From: Nitrospirota bacterium
Lineage (GTDB): Bacteria > Nitrospirota > Thermodesulfovibrionia > Thermodesulfovibrionales > SM23-35
Direction: 5' to 3'
Assembly (NCBI GenBank): GCA_013388455.1
Contig: JACAFF010000001.1
Span: forward strand, 17,479 to 81,478
Length of the DNA stretch: 64,000 nt
In this document: piece after piece, positions 32,608 to 42,015 of the stretch
Layout: each line of letters starts with the position of its first letter
Position numbering within the stretch: the stretch's first letter is position 1
Made by a program: the position numbers and the translations under genes
The notes under the pieces: generated by a model
What the model was told of the DNA's origin: nothing
Database searches by the model: none
The model's input: the letters and a program-made list of their open reading frames with translations, nothing else

Positions 32608-33643
32608 ATTTTATACAATTACATCTATTTTTTTAGTAACACTACTTGGATATCTGACATACAAAATACTTGACCCTTTTCTTAACTCAATCGCATGGGC
32701 TATTGTTTTTGCAATAGTATTTTATCCATTATACATATCTCTACTTAAATATATGAAATACAAATCACTTGCATCAGCAATGACTGTTTCAATAATAATT
32801 TTGATCATACTTGGTCCTTTTACATATTTATCTTTTCTTCTTGTGGATGATATACGAAACTTTCTGGAAGGTTTAAATTCCGGAACGTTTGAATCTCTCA
32901 AAAACATCTTAACTAATTCAAAAATATCTCAGATTGTAGACGGGATACAGAGTAATCTTGGGATGGAAGGTGTTGATTTTGGCAAGATTATCACAGAGAA
33001 CATTAAAAAAATAGGGCATGAAATCGTAATGAGATTATCATCAAGTCTGAAAAATGTTACTATAGTCTTCCTGAATTTTATCTTCATGCTTTTTGCAGTA
33101 TTTTTTTTCCTAAGAGACGGACCGGGCTTTTTGTCGAGAATCAGGGATTACCTACCTTTTCCTGATGAGGACAAGAACAGGTTGATATCAAAGGTAAAGG
33201 ACATGATTATATCTACTGTTTATGGCGGGGTTGTTGTTGCTCTTGTTCAGGGCTTAATAGGTGGTATAACGTTTTATTTGCTCGGAATCCCATCTGCTGT
33301 CCTCTGGGGGGCAGCTATTTCTGTGATGTCCTTTTTACCGATGCTTGGAACATTTTCAGTATGGGGTCCAATGACAGGATATCTATTTATTCAAGGTCTT
33401 TATGGGAAAGGTATTATACTTTTAATAGTAGGTTCTCTTGGGATCAGCATGGTAGACAATATATTAAAACCTATTATTATAAGTGGAAGAACAAAAATGC
33501 CTACTCTTGCTGTCTTTTTCAGTGTGCTTGGAGGTATCAAAATTTTTGGTTTCATAGGTTTTATTATGGGCCCTTTAGTTCTTGCCCTTTTTATTTCTGT
33601 CTTTGAAATATTCAGACATATAGAAGGAGGGGAAAATGCTTAG
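32594..33643 (+). CDS. AI-2E family transporter-like membrane protein
   Basis: A 349-aa integral membrane protein of the AI-2E/PerM family with about eight helices (early pairs near 8-60, later set 145-345), including the family segment GVVVALVQGLIGGITFYLLG (about 210-230) and a PMLGTFSVWGP loop. Family members have been tied to autoinducer export, Na+/H+ exchange or general efflux, so the cargo is unknown. The ATG at 32594 overlaps the previous gene by 14 bases, and its end overlaps the following gene by eight bases. Confidence 0.83.
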   Translation: MTVNRFYTITSIFLVTLLGYLTYKILDPFLNSIAWAIVFAIVFYPLYISLLKYMKYKSLASAMTVSIIILIILGPFTYLSFLLVDDIRNFLEGLNSGTFESLKNILTNSKISQIVDGIQSNLGMEGVDFGKIITENIKKIGHEIVMRLSSSLKNVTIVFLNFIFMLFAVFFFLRDGPGFLSRIRDYLPFPDEDKNRLISKVKDMIISTVYGGVVVALVQGLIGGITFYLLGIPSAVLWGAAISVMSFLPMLGTFSVWGPMTGYLFIQGLYGKGIILLIVGSLGISMVDNILKPIIISGRTKMPTLAVFFSVLGGIKIFGFIGFIMGPLVLALFISVFEIFRHIEGGENA

Positions 33644-34757
33644 TCGAGAAGAACTAAAAGAAATGGCAAAGATACATACTGATGGATCAATGTTTGTGAG
33701 TCTTTATTTAAATGTAAACCCTGCAATGAATATAAAGAATGACTACATGATTCATGTAAAAAATATGTTAAAAAAAACGTCTGAAACTTTAGATAAATCA
33801 ATTTTGAAAAAGATAGGCAATGATCTTGGAAAGATTGAGTCATATATAAAAAACAATAAAAAAATATTTAAAAACGGGCTCGCTCTTATCAGTTGCCATG
33901 AAAGAGGTTTCTGGAAAGAATTTCATCTTGCAGTTCCTGTAAAAAATGAAATTATTATTGATAAAACACCTTATATAAAACCGCTTCTTGACATCCTTGA
34001 TAATCATCAGAGATATGCAATACTGCTTGTTGGAAGGGATGTCGCAAGATTTTTTGTTATACATCTTGGGGAGATAGAAGAATATTCAGAATTATATACT
34101 AAAGATGTTCCAGGAAGACACAAAAAAGGTGGATGGTTTGCTCTCTCAGAAAAGAGTTATGAAAGGCATATCGATTACCATGTCAATCTGCACCTGAAGG
34201 ATGTGCTAAAACAGATGGAAACATTCCTTTCACGGGAATACGTGGGAAGATTGATTATCGGAGGATCGGAAGAGGCGGTTACAAAAGTTAAAACAATGCT
34301 TCCATCGAATATAGCAGAAAAATTGATAGGTACTTTTCAGGCTGATATGCAGGCAGGAACTAAAGATATATTAAAAAAAGTTAAACCCATTCTTCAGAAA
34401 GTAGAAGAAAAGAAAGAAGATGCGGATGTTGAAGAGTTACTTACAAAAGCTATGAAGAATGAAAATGCGGTAATAGGGATAGAAGATGTTTTGCTCGCAT
34501 TGCAGGAAGGTAGGATTATGAAACTCATAGTTCTTAAAGATTTCAAACATTCAGGTAAGTCTTGTAAAGAATGCGGATATCTAACGATTCAATCTGTTGC
34601 TTCATGTCCTTATTGTAAAGGAGAAATAGATGAAGTAAATTATATTGTTGATCTAATTGCTCAGAAATCTATAGAACAGGGTGCGATTGTAGAAGTTATA
34701 TCAAAAAACAGGAAACTTCAAGATGCGGGTAATATCGGAGCATTTCTGAGATTTTAA
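33636..34757 (+). CDS. Bacterial archaeo-eukaryotic release factor-like protein (baeRF)
   Basis: The 373-aa protein has the layout of eRF1 domains 2-3, as in bacterial baeRF families. The central segment YAILLVGRDVARFFVIHLGE is the typical baeRF strand-turn-strand. The loop KKGGWFALSEKSYERH sits where eRF1/VLRF1 proteins have GGQ or a GGW-like variant and may touch the peptidyl-tRNA ester. A Zn-ribbon (CKEC near residue 307, CPYC near 325) is inserted near the end, followed by the eRF1_3-like IEVISKNRKLQDAGNIGAFLRF segment in part. Role unproven; ribosome rescue or stress translation control is plausible. Confidence 0.7.
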   Translation: MLSREELKEMAKIHTDGSMFVSLYLNVNPAMNIKNDYMIHVKNMLKKTSETLDKSILKKIGNDLGKIESYIKNNKKIFKNGLALISCHERGFWKEFHLAVPVKNEIIIDKTPYIKPLLDILDNHQRYAILLVGRDVARFFVIHLGEIEEYSELYTKDVPGRHKKGGWFALSEKSYERHIDYHVNLHLKDVLKQMETFLSREYVGRLIIGGSEEAVTKVKTMLPSNIAEKLIGTFQADMQAGTKDILKKVKPILQKVEEKKEDADVEELLTKAMKNENAVIGIEDVLLALQEGRIMKLIVLKDFKHSGKSCKECGYLTIQSVASCPYCKGEIDEVNYIVDLIAQKSIEQGAIVEVISKNRKLQDAGNIGAFLRF

Positions 34758-34813
34758 TCAGATTTATGTGATAAATATGAACTTAAGATGAGAGGATAAT
34801 ACTGATAGAAAAT

Positions 34814-35263
34814 TTATACTTCCATCAGTTTTTCTTCCTCTTCCTGTAAGGTTTTGCATTCTATACACATAGTGGTAACAGGTCTTGCATCAAGTCTTCT
34901 AATATCAATCTCCTGTCCACACTTATCGCATATACCAAAGGTGCCAAGTTTTATTCTATCTAAAGCTTCTTCTATTTTTTTGAGAAGTTTACGTTCTCTA
35001 CCTCTAAGCCTTAGCATAAAATTTCTATCTATTTCTGCAGATGCCTGATCTCCAAGATCAGGATAAACAGTCTTTTCAGGGAGTTCATTAAGTGCAGCTA
35101 TTGCTTCTGCTAAAAGGGCTTTTCGTTGTGCTAAAAGTTTTTTCTTTATTTCACCTATTTTCTTTTCTCTGATAGTCAAAATTTTTTTCTTTTTAGTTGG
35201 TTTTGTTGATTTTTTTACTGGAGCAACTTTTTTCAGTTTTTCTTTAGTTTTTTTCATTTTCAC
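34814..35263 (-). CDS. DksA/TraR-family zinc-finger protein with a Lys-rich N-terminal tail
   Basis: A 149-aa transcription factor of the family that enters the RNA polymerase secondary channel with ppGpp. A basic tail (1-45, mainly Lys, Thr and Pro) precedes a coiled coil (about 45-105) and a C4 zinc finger, CDKC near 116 and CIEC near 137. LGTFGICDKCGQEIDIRRLD is typical of the family. The coiled-coil tip lacks an obvious DxxDA motif of DksA proper (ALNELPEKTVYPDLGDQAS), so it may be a TraR/YocK-type relative. GTG start with AGGAG five bases upstream. Confidence 0.8.
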   Translation of the reverse strand: MKMKKTKEKLKKVAPVKKSTKPTKKKKILTIREKKIGEIKKKLLAQRKALLAEAIAALNELPEKTVYPDLGDQASAEIDRNFMLRLRGRERKLLKKIEEALDRIKLGTFGICDKCGQEIDIRRLDARPVTTMCIECKTLQEEEEKLMEV

Positions 35264-35401
35264 TAGGACTCCTAAAAATAATTTTTTAAATTAACAAAAT
35301 TTAAACCTTTTAGTCAATTAAAAAAGATGACCAAACTTAGCGATAAAAAGTTATAAGCCTGTGAAATCAATATCATTACGGGCCTAACTTTATTCAGGAG
35401 T

Positions 35402-35450
35402 GGCAATCTCATATAGGAAAAGCGAGATTGTTACGTCGCAGTTGTAATGA
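35402..35450. repeat. Dispersed palindromic repeat, family 2, copy 2
   Basis: GGCAATCTCATATAGGAAAA plus GCGAGATTGTTACGTCGCAG matches the arrangement of the copy at 15425: ATCTC...GAGAT inverted repeat followed by a TTNCGT and CGCANT-AATGA tail. The interval 35264-35531 holds no gene. Confidence 0.5.
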
Positions 35451-35531
35451 AGTTCATTAATTAACCTATCCAGACAGTCTTTTTGGAATCTTTTATTTCT
35501 TCAATAATGTAGATTAGTTTAAAATATAAAA

Positions 35532-36314
35532 ATGAAGGATTTACAAGACGCTCTTAATTTAGCTTGTAGCGCAAGCGAAGAGGAATTAAACAAGTTTTTA
35601 TATCATTCATCTATTAGAGTGCTTCAGCGGATTTTGATAAATCCCAATCTCACAGAGGATCACGTACTGATTCTTTCTGGCAGAAGAAATCTCCCCTTTG
35701 AAATAATTGAATCTATCTATGCAGATAATCGGTGGAAGGACAGTTACCGCATTAAATTAGCTCTCTGTAAAAACCCGAAAACTCCGCAAAGGATTTCTTT
35801 ATCACTAATAAAATCTTTGAAAATATTAGATCTTGCGGATCTTACAAGGAATAAAAATATTCCTATAAATGTAAGAGCAAAAGCTGAGGCACATATTATT
35901 GAGAAAATAATATCGCTGCCGTTAGGAATCAAAATGACTCTTGCAAGAAGGGCAAGTAATAATGTACTGCTAAGGCTTATCGAAGATGGCATGAAAGAAG
36001 TTGTTGACATATGTCTTGAAAGTCCATATATAACAGAAGGAGATATATGCAAGATTATAAGTATGAAGAAAATAACATCACAAGTTATTCGACAGATAGC
36101 AAATCATCCAAAATGGTCGGTTAGATATACAGTCCAGTTGTCGCTAATTATGAATAATCATACTCCTCTTTCACGAATTGTTTATTTTCTTAGTAATATA
36201 AAGACATCTGACCTGAGAGAATTATACAATTTTCCTTCACTCCCGATTAGTACAAAACCATTTGTCTACAGGGAATTGTCAAATAGAGAGGAAAATAAAC
36301 ATGAATTAGAATAG
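35532..36314 (+). CDS. HEAT-like helical repeat protein of unknown function
   Basis: This 260-aa soluble protein consists of repeated helix pairs such as VLQRILINPNLTEDHVLILS and SYRIKLALCKNPKTPQRISL, and late WSVRYTVQLSLIMNNHTPLS, where an R-x-x-L-x-x-N-P pattern recurs about every 35-45 residues. It lacks signal, membrane or catalytic motifs. It resembles leucine-rich/HEAT-type scaffold proteins of Nitrospirota and deltaproteobacteria in style, but I cannot assign a family. It is convergent with ychF. Confidence 0.6.
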   Translation: MKDLQDALNLACSASEEELNKFLYHSSIRVLQRILINPNLTEDHVLILSGRRNLPFEIIESIYADNRWKDSYRIKLALCKNPKTPQRISLSLIKSLKILDLADLTRNKNIPINVRAKAEAHIIEKIISLPLGIKMTLARRASNNVLLRLIEDGMKEVVDICLESPYITEGDICKIISMKKITSQVIRQIANHPKWSVRYTVQLSLIMNNHTPLSRIVYFLSNIKTSDLRELYNFPSLPISTKPFVYRELSNREENKHELE

Positions 36315-36326
36315 GGTATGTAGAAT

Positions 36327-37421
36327 TCATATATTGAACCTGAAATAGATTATATCTCCATCCTTCACCTCGTATGTCTTTCCTTCAAGTCGTAGCAATC
36401 CTTTATCACGCGCAGCATGTATATTGCCTACTTTTATAAAATCTTCATAGGAAATAACCTCTGCCCGTATAAATCCTCTTTCAATATCAGAATGAATTTT
36501 TCCAGCAGATTCTTGAGCTGTAGCTCCTTTTCTAATACTCCATGCTCTTAATTCGTTTCCTGTGTATGTGAAGAATGATATAAGATCGAGAATATAATAA
36601 CTCATACGAACTAATTTGTTCAGAGCAGGTTCTTTTATCCCTAAATCATTAAAAAACAATTGGGCTTCTTCAGGAAGTAATTGGGAAAGTTCCATCTCTA
36701 ATTTACCGCAAATAGATAAAATAGATACTTTTTTTCTGTTCTTATTTTCAAGATATTTTTTAATATGTTCTTCAAGCTTTTTTATCTTATCAGTATTTAA
36801 ATAATCTTCACTAATATTTAATACTATTATTTCAGACTTTAGAGATAAGAACTGTAAATGCTTCATGGTCATCTTTTCTTCTTTACTGAATTGGATTTCA
36901 CTGAGAGGTATTTCTTTTTCAAGAAAATTTTTGCATTTAAGAAGAAGTTTTTTTTCGGATTCATCAGGTTTTTTACCGCGCTTTATATCGTAGTCAATTT
37001 TATTAAGCCGTTTTTCTATAAGTTCAAGATCACCGAATATTAATTCAAAATCGACAGTTTCAATATCCCTTAATGCATCAATATTACCAAAAGGATGGAA
37101 AACTTTATCGTCTTTAAATACCCTGACAACTTGAAGCAAAGCATCAGCATCTTTTATAACATCAAATACCTTTTTGTTTTGATCTATTTCACCCTTGGTT
37201 AAGCCGATGAAGTCAATATATTCTATAGTGGCATTAGTAGTTTTTTTTGGTTTGAATATCTCAGAGAGTTTATTGAGCCTCATGTCAGGGACTTTCACTA
37301 CTCCTTTATGAGGTTCTCCAGAAAGTGAGGGATAAGGATGAGTTTCAATATTCAATCCTGTCAGCGCGTTGAAAACCGTTGTTTTTCCTGAATTTGACAG
37401 TCCTATTATTGCAATATTCAT
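36327..37421 (-). CDS. ychF: YchF/Ola1-type ATPase (Obg family, TGS domain)
   Basis: A translation-factor-class P-loop NTPase of 364 aa. The G1 loop is GLSNSGKTT (about 7-15), followed by G2/G3 region YIDFIGLTKGE where the usual DxxG is replaced, a coiled-coil insertion (about 130-195), and a C-terminal TGS domain (about 275-362) ending EVKDGDIIYFRFNI. The usual NKxE specificity motif is not canonical here (LNISEDY), as in YchF proteins that prefer ATP. It is normally single-copy and conserved, involved in stress response and translation. The sequence is more divergent than most YchF, so a YchF-like paralog is possible. Confidence 0.8.
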   Translation of the reverse strand: MNIAIIGLSNSGKTTVFNALTGLNIETHPYPSLSGEPHKGVVKVPDMRLNKLSEIFKPKKTTNATIEYIDFIGLTKGEIDQNKKVFDVIKDADALLQVVRVFKDDKVFHPFGNIDALRDIETVDFELIFGDLELIEKRLNKIDYDIKRGKKPDESEKKLLLKCKNFLEKEIPLSEIQFSKEEKMTMKHLQFLSLKSEIIVLNISEDYLNTDKIKKLEEHIKKYLENKNRKKVSILSICGKLEMELSQLLPEEAQLFFNDLGIKEPALNKLVRMSYYILDLISFFTYTGNELRAWSIRKGATAQESAGKIHSDIERGFIRAEVISYEDFIKVGNIHAARDKGLLRLEGKTYEVKDGDIIYFRFNI

Positions 37422-37507
37422 TTGTTTAATTCATTTAATCATACTTTTAAACTTATATTATCAAAAGTGTTATATTAAATATACAAACATTTTATTCAGG
37501 AGGAACC

Positions 37508-38965
37508 ATGAATTACAAACTGGAAAAGGAAACTTTGCTTTATTCTCTTAAAGTAGTTCTGATATCTGCTATTCTTTGTTTTTTAATTGCTGATTTAGGT
37601 TCATATGCCTATTCAAATGAATTAAAAAGTTCAGAGAAATCAATAAATGTTTTAAGCAGGATCGGAGAAGCGACTGCTGAAATTGTTGAAGCTGTCAGGC
37701 CTGCTGTTGTAAATATTTCAACAACGCGAACAATAAAGGTGAGAGAGAAAATTAATCCTTTTTTCGATGATCCTTTTTTTAGAAGATTTTTTGGAGACCA
37801 GTTTAGAACTCCAAAGGAAAGAAAGGCTGCAAATCTTGGGTCAGGTGTTATTATTGATTCCAGAGGCTATATTTTAACAGCAAATCATGTTATTCAAGGA
37901 GCAGAAGAAATAAGAGTAACTCTGTCAGATAAAAGGGAATTCAAAGGCAAGATTATTGGGACAGATGCGATGACTGATATAGGGGTTATAAAGATAGAAG
38001 CAGAAAATCTACCTACAATAAAGTTGGGTGATTCGGAAAAACTTAGAGTTGGAGAGACTGTTCTTGCTATTGGTAGTCCCTATGGATTAAGCCAGACAGT
38101 TACTATGGGTATTGTTAGTGCAGTGGGAAGAGCTAATGTCGGGATAGCTGATTATGAAGATTTTATTCAGACAGATGCAGCAATAAACCCTGGAAATTCC
38201 GGTGGAGCATTAGTCAACGTGAAGGGCGAACTTGTGGGAATCAATACCGCTATCTTCAGTACAAGCGGAGGGTATCAGGGTATAGGTTTTGCCGTTCCAA
38301 TAAATATGGCAAGGACAGTAATGGATAGTCTTATTAAAGAAGGTAAGGTTATAAGGGGATGGCTTGGTATTACTATTCAGAGCCTAACTCCAGAACTCGC
38401 CGAGCAGTTCAATATAAAAGATGATTGGGGAGTCCTTGTTGGTGATGTAGTAGAAGGCAGTCCAGCAGAAAAGGCCGGTCTTGAACGAGGTGACGTCATC
38501 ATTGAGTATAATGGTAAGAAAGTAGAAGAGCCTAATCAGTTAAGAAATATGGTGGCAAATACCTTACCAGGTAAAGAGGTTGAAATAAAAATTATTCGGG
38601 ATAATCATAAGTATACAAAGAAGATTGTTATTACTGAACTGCCTTCAGATATGCAAAAACTGTCAAAGGGTGAATATAACAATCTTTTAAATGGTGTAAC
38701 AGTAAGTGATCTTACCCCTGATATATACAGTAACTATAATATTCCTAAAAAAATCAAAGGGGTTATAATAACACAAATTGAAGCTGACAGCCCTGCTGAT
38801 GCAGTTTTGAATGAGGGAGATATTATAAGGGAAATAAACAGAAATCCTGTAACAAATACAAAAGAATATGAATTAATAGTATCAAAAATAAAACCTGGAG
38901 ATGACATTATGCTTCTTATATTCAGAGGCGGCACATCTTCATTTGTTATTCTCTCGAATAAATAA
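37508..38965 (+). CDS. degP: HtrA/DegP-type periplasmic serine protease with two PDZ domains
   Basis: An envelope quality-control protease of 485 aa. The N-terminal helix (about 11-35) is a signal or anchor. The trypsin-like domain (about 55-265) has catalytic His in TANHVIQ, Asp in AMTDIGVI and Ser in NPGNSGGAL. Two PDZ domains follow (about 280-375 and 390-480), each with a GLxxGDVI-like carboxylate loop: KAGLERGDVIIEY and VLNEGDIIREI. A good AGGAGG site precedes the ATG. The gene lies between divergent ychF and convergent larC and seems monocistronic. Confidence 0.92.
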   Translation: MNYKLEKETLLYSLKVVLISAILCFLIADLGSYAYSNELKSSEKSINVLSRIGEATAEIVEAVRPAVVNISTTRTIKVREKINPFFDDPFFRRFFGDQFRTPKERKAANLGSGVIIDSRGYILTANHVIQGAEEIRVTLSDKREFKGKIIGTDAMTDIGVIKIEAENLPTIKLGDSEKLRVGETVLAIGSPYGLSQTVTMGIVSAVGRANVGIADYEDFIQTDAAINPGNSGGALVNVKGELVGINTAIFSTSGGYQGIGFAVPINMARTVMDSLIKEGKVIRGWLGITIQSLTPELAEQFNIKDDWGVLVGDVVEGSPAEKAGLERGDVIIEYNGKKVEEPNQLRNMVANTLPGKEVEIKIIRDNHKYTKKIVITELPSDMQKLSKGEYNNLLNGVTVSDLTPDIYSNYNIPKKIKGVIITQIEADSPADAVLNEGDIIREINRNPVTNTKEYELIVSKIKPGDDIMLLIFRGGTSSFVILSNK

Positions 38966-38972
38966 AAATTGA

Positions 38973-40148
38973 TTATGTAATTTTTCTCATTACTGAAATA
39001 AGAGGGACATTAAATTTATCTGCAATTTTTTTGCAGTCCTCATATTCAGGTGTTATTTTTTTTAGATTTTTGTTGAGCTTTGAGGATTTTACTTTTACTT
39101 TACCCCACTTTGTATCTATTGTTCTTATTTGCCTTTCAAGGATTCTCCTTTTAGTTTCATAAAATCTCAAGCCAATTGTAGAGGTCTCTCGAAGTATTAT
39201 CTCTATTAGGTTATCTCTCTGTTCTATCCGTGAAAGTATGGTCATCAATATGCCAGGTCTTCCCTTCTTCATGATTACCTGAGTGAGATAGACATCAAGA
39301 GCACCTGCTTTGTAAAGCTTCTCTATAACATGTTCAAAAATCTGAGGATTCATATCATCGATATTAGTCTCGATTACCGTGATAATTTCATTTTCAAAAA
39401 AAGTGTTTTTATCTGTAGTTTCACCAATAAAAATCCTCAATACATTTGGCCAGTTTTGAAATTTATTTTCTCCTGCACCTATTCCAATCTTATTGATTTT
39501 CATTATCGGAACATCACCAAAAGCTGACGAAATTTCTCTAATGATTGCTGCTCCAGTTGGAGTAGTTAACTCAGAAGACACTCCTCCTGAATAAACAGGG
39601 ACATTCTTAAGTATTTCAGCAGTTGCTGGAGCAGGGACAGGAATTTTACCATGTTTTGTTTGGATGACGCCGCTTCCAAGATTTATTGGGGATGAATAGA
39701 CTTTATCTATGCCCATAAGGTTTAAACCAATGATTGTTCCAAATATATCAATTATACAGTCGACAGCGCTGAGCTCATGTAGATGGACTTTATCAAATGA
39801 AATACCATGAACGCGTGCTTCAGCATCAAAAATTCTCTTCAGCGTTCTAAGTCCTTGCTCTTTAATAACTGATGAAAGTGAAGATGAATTGATTAATTTT
39901 TCAGCATCTTTCCATCTTCTTATAGCTTTATCAGCTTTCACTGAAGGTATTTGAGAAATTTTAATAGTGACTTTCTTTGCAGAAAGAAATGAACGTTTAA
40001 CTTTTTGAACATGTAGTTTATATCCTTCAATATGGATCTTTTTTATCTCTCTTTCCAATTTTTTATACGAAAGTCCTGCATCAATAAGAGCACCAAGACT
40101 CATGTCACCGCTTATTCCTGAAAAACAATCAAAATATGCAATTTTCAC
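38973..40148 (-). CDS. larC: Nickel insertion protein LarC
   Basis: LarC inserts nickel into the pincer cofactor made by LarB and LarE for lactate racemase and related enzymes, using CTP. This 391-aa protein begins AYFDCFSGISGDMSLGALID, the family signature, and has the HLHELSAVDCIIDIFGT segment and C-terminal ETNIDDMNPQIFEHV and KKGRPG motifs. No larA, larB or larE is nearby. Lactate racemase is not implied; LarA-like enzymes have many substrates. With CooC at 42016 it is the second nickel-handling gene in the window. Confidence 0.9.
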   Translation of the reverse strand: MKIAYFDCFSGISGDMSLGALIDAGLSYKKLEREIKKIHIEGYKLHVQKVKRSFLSAKKVTIKISQIPSVKADKAIRRWKDAEKLINSSSLSSVIKEQGLRTLKRIFDAEARVHGISFDKVHLHELSAVDCIIDIFGTIIGLNLMGIDKVYSSPINLGSGVIQTKHGKIPVPAPATAEILKNVPVYSGGVSSELTTPTGAAIIREISSAFGDVPIMKINKIGIGAGENKFQNWPNVLRIFIGETTDKNTFFENEIITVIETNIDDMNPQIFEHVIEKLYKAGALDVYLTQVIMKKGRPGILMTILSRIEQRDNLIEIILRETSTIGLRFYETKRRILERQIRTIDTKWGKVKVKSSKLNKNLKKITPEYEDCKKIADKFNVPLISVMRKIT

Positions 40149-40291
40149 AGTAATTTCTCCTCAGATAAGAATTATTTTACCACACAAGAAGATAATTAAA
40201 GGACGATCAATTGCATGCTGTATTACAAAGTTTCTTTGGAAGAATTTTAAAGAGAATCTTCTTAGTTTTCAACGTTACTTTGAATAAGTTA

Positions 40292-40300
40292 TGGTATAAT
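40292..40300 (+). promoter_or_regulatory. Extended -10 promoter of hisC, predicting a leaderless transcript
   Basis: TGGTATAAT gives a perfect TATAAT (40295-40300) with the TGn extension. The start would fall at about 40306-40308, two to four bases before the hisC ATG at 40310, and no ribosome binding site is present. Confidence 0.55.
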
Positions 40301-40309
40301 TCACTTGGA

Positions 40310-41356
40310 ATGAATATTAAAGACATTGTTAAAACCAATATTTTGTCATTATCTGCATATAATGCAAAGGAGATTAATTGTAAGGTCAAGCTTGATGCTA
40401 ATGAAAGCCCATACGGTTTTAAAGGTTTGCAAAAGTTTTTAAAATCTATAAAGACTAATAGATATCCAGATCCAGAAGCTAAAGATCTTAAAAGACTCCT
40501 TTCAAGAGATTTAAAATTAAAACCCGAAAATATACTTCAGGGAAATGGGTCAGATGAATTAATTTATTATCTTATTACAACTTTTGGAGGCCCTGTTCTT
40601 TATCCAGTGCCTACATTCTCGATGTATGGGATCATTTCGCAAGCTATAGGTGAGAAAAGGATTGAAATTCCTCTGGGGAATGAATTTGACCTCGATATAA
40701 AAGGCACTTTATACGCTATCAGAAAAGAGAAACCCAGGTTAATCTTTCTTAGCTCTCCTAATAACCCGACAGGAAATTGTTTTTCTAAAGACAAAATTTT
40801 AAGAATAATAGATGCTACCCAAAATAAAGCTATTGTTGTAGTTGATGAAGCATACCAGCCTTTTGCGAGTGATAGAGGGTTTATTCCTTTACTTAGCGAC
40901 TATGAAAATCTTGTTATTTTAAGGACGTTAAGTAAAATAGGACTGGCAGCAATGAGGGTAGGGTTTCTTATCGCGGATAAAGAGATCATCAATGAAGTGA
41001 ATAAGGTCAGACTGCCATATAATCTCAATTCTATTTCTCAGGCAATAGCCTGTGCAGTTCTTAAAGATAAATCTATCAGGACAGGAATCATAAAATCAAT
41101 CGTTTCAGAAAGGAAAAGACTTCACGATGAGCTTTCAAAGATAGAGAATATAAAGCCCTATCCATCAGAAGCAAATTTTATATTATTCAAAGTTAAAAAT
41201 CCTGATTTTATTTATAAAAAACTTTTTAAAAAAGGTGTGCTTGTGAGAAATATGAAAGGTGTCGTAGATGGATGCTTAAGGGTGACGGTAGGGACACCAG
41301 AGGAAAATAGAATTTTTCTGAAGGCATTAAAGGAGGTTGCGTGTATAAAGAGTTGA
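40310..41356 (+). CDS. hisC: Histidinol-phosphate aminotransferase
   Basis: A PLP enzyme that converts imidazole acetol-phosphate and glutamate to histidinol phosphate. The 348-aa form from the ATG at 40310 aligns with the family start (NIKDIVKTNILSLSAY); the longer frame upstream is not supported. Motifs include LDANESPYGF, NGSDELI, SPNNPTGN, VVDEAYQPFA and the PLP lysine in RTLSKIGLAAMRVG. It is followed 13 bases later by hisB, so part of the histidine pathway is grouped here. Confidence 0.9.
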   Translation: MNIKDIVKTNILSLSAYNAKEINCKVKLDANESPYGFKGLQKFLKSIKTNRYPDPEAKDLKRLLSRDLKLKPENILQGNGSDELIYYLITTFGGPVLYPVPTFSMYGIISQAIGEKRIEIPLGNEFDLDIKGTLYAIRKEKPRLIFLSSPNNPTGNCFSKDKILRIIDATQNKAIVVVDEAYQPFASDRGFIPLLSDYENLVILRTLSKIGLAAMRVGFLIADKEIINEVNKVRLPYNLNSISQAIACAVLKDKSIRTGIIKSIVSERKRLHDELSKIENIKPYPSEANFILFKVKNPDFIYKKLFKKGVLVRNMKGVVDGCLRVTVGTPEENRIFLKALKEVACIKS

Positions 41357-41369
41357 ATAGGAGAAGAAT

Positions 41370-41960
41370 ATGAGGACAGCAACAATTGAGAGGAAAACAA
41401 AGGAGACGGATATAAAAGTTAAAGTCAATCTTGACGGTAAAGGAAATTATACAATCGATACCTCAATTCCGTTCTTTGATCATATGCTTTCACTTATGTG
41501 TAAGCATGGGCTTTTTGATATGAAGATAAAAGCAAAAGGTGATACCGAGATTGACGATCATCATACAGTAGAAGATATAGGAATAGTGCTGGGCAAAGCA
41601 ATAAAACAAGCCCTTAGAAAAAAGGAAGGTATATCAAGATACGGTCAGGCATCTGTGCCAATGGATGAAGCGCTTGCTCTGGTTAGCCTTGATATCAGTG
41701 GAAGGCCTTACCTTGTATACAGGGTTCAGTTTTCGAAGAAGAGTAAATTAAAGAACTTCGACCCTGATCTTATCGAGGATTTTTTGCTTGCATTTGTGAG
41801 CAACAGTGGAATTACCCTTCATATAGAATCTCAGTATGGGAGGAATACTCACCATATAATTGAGGCTATATTCAAAGCCCTGGGTAGAGCACTAAAGCAA
41901 GCTGTAACTATCGATCCGAGGATTAAGGGTGTGCCTTCAACAAAGAAATGTTTAGACTGA
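41370..41960 (+). CDS. hisB: Imidazoleglycerol-phosphate dehydratase
   Basis: It dehydrates imidazole glycerol phosphate in histidine synthesis using two Mn ions. The 196-aa, monofunctional form carries [30 protein letters not shown] and the second half's mirror motifs [20 protein letters not shown], all metal or substrate residues present. The RBS is AGGAG eight bases before ATG. Confidence 0.95.
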   Translation: MRTATIERKTKETDIKVKVNLDGKGNYTIDTSIPFFDHMLSLMCKHGLFDMKIKAKGDTEIDDHHTVEDIGIVLGKAIKQALRKKEGISRYGQASVPMDEALALVSLDISGRPYLVYRVQFSKKSKLKNFDPDLIEDFLLAFVSNSGITLHIESQYGRNTHHIIEAIFKALGRALKQAVTIDPRIKGVPSTKKCLD

Positions 41961-42015
41961 TTAATAAATTTTTTCAGGAAAATACACCCCTTCAACCATC
42001 TCAAGAGGGGAAGTT

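Noticed and set aside
40211..40309. 33-residue N-terminal extension of hisC
   Set aside because: The perfect extended -10 box lies inside it, and HisC homology starts at the ATG at 40310.
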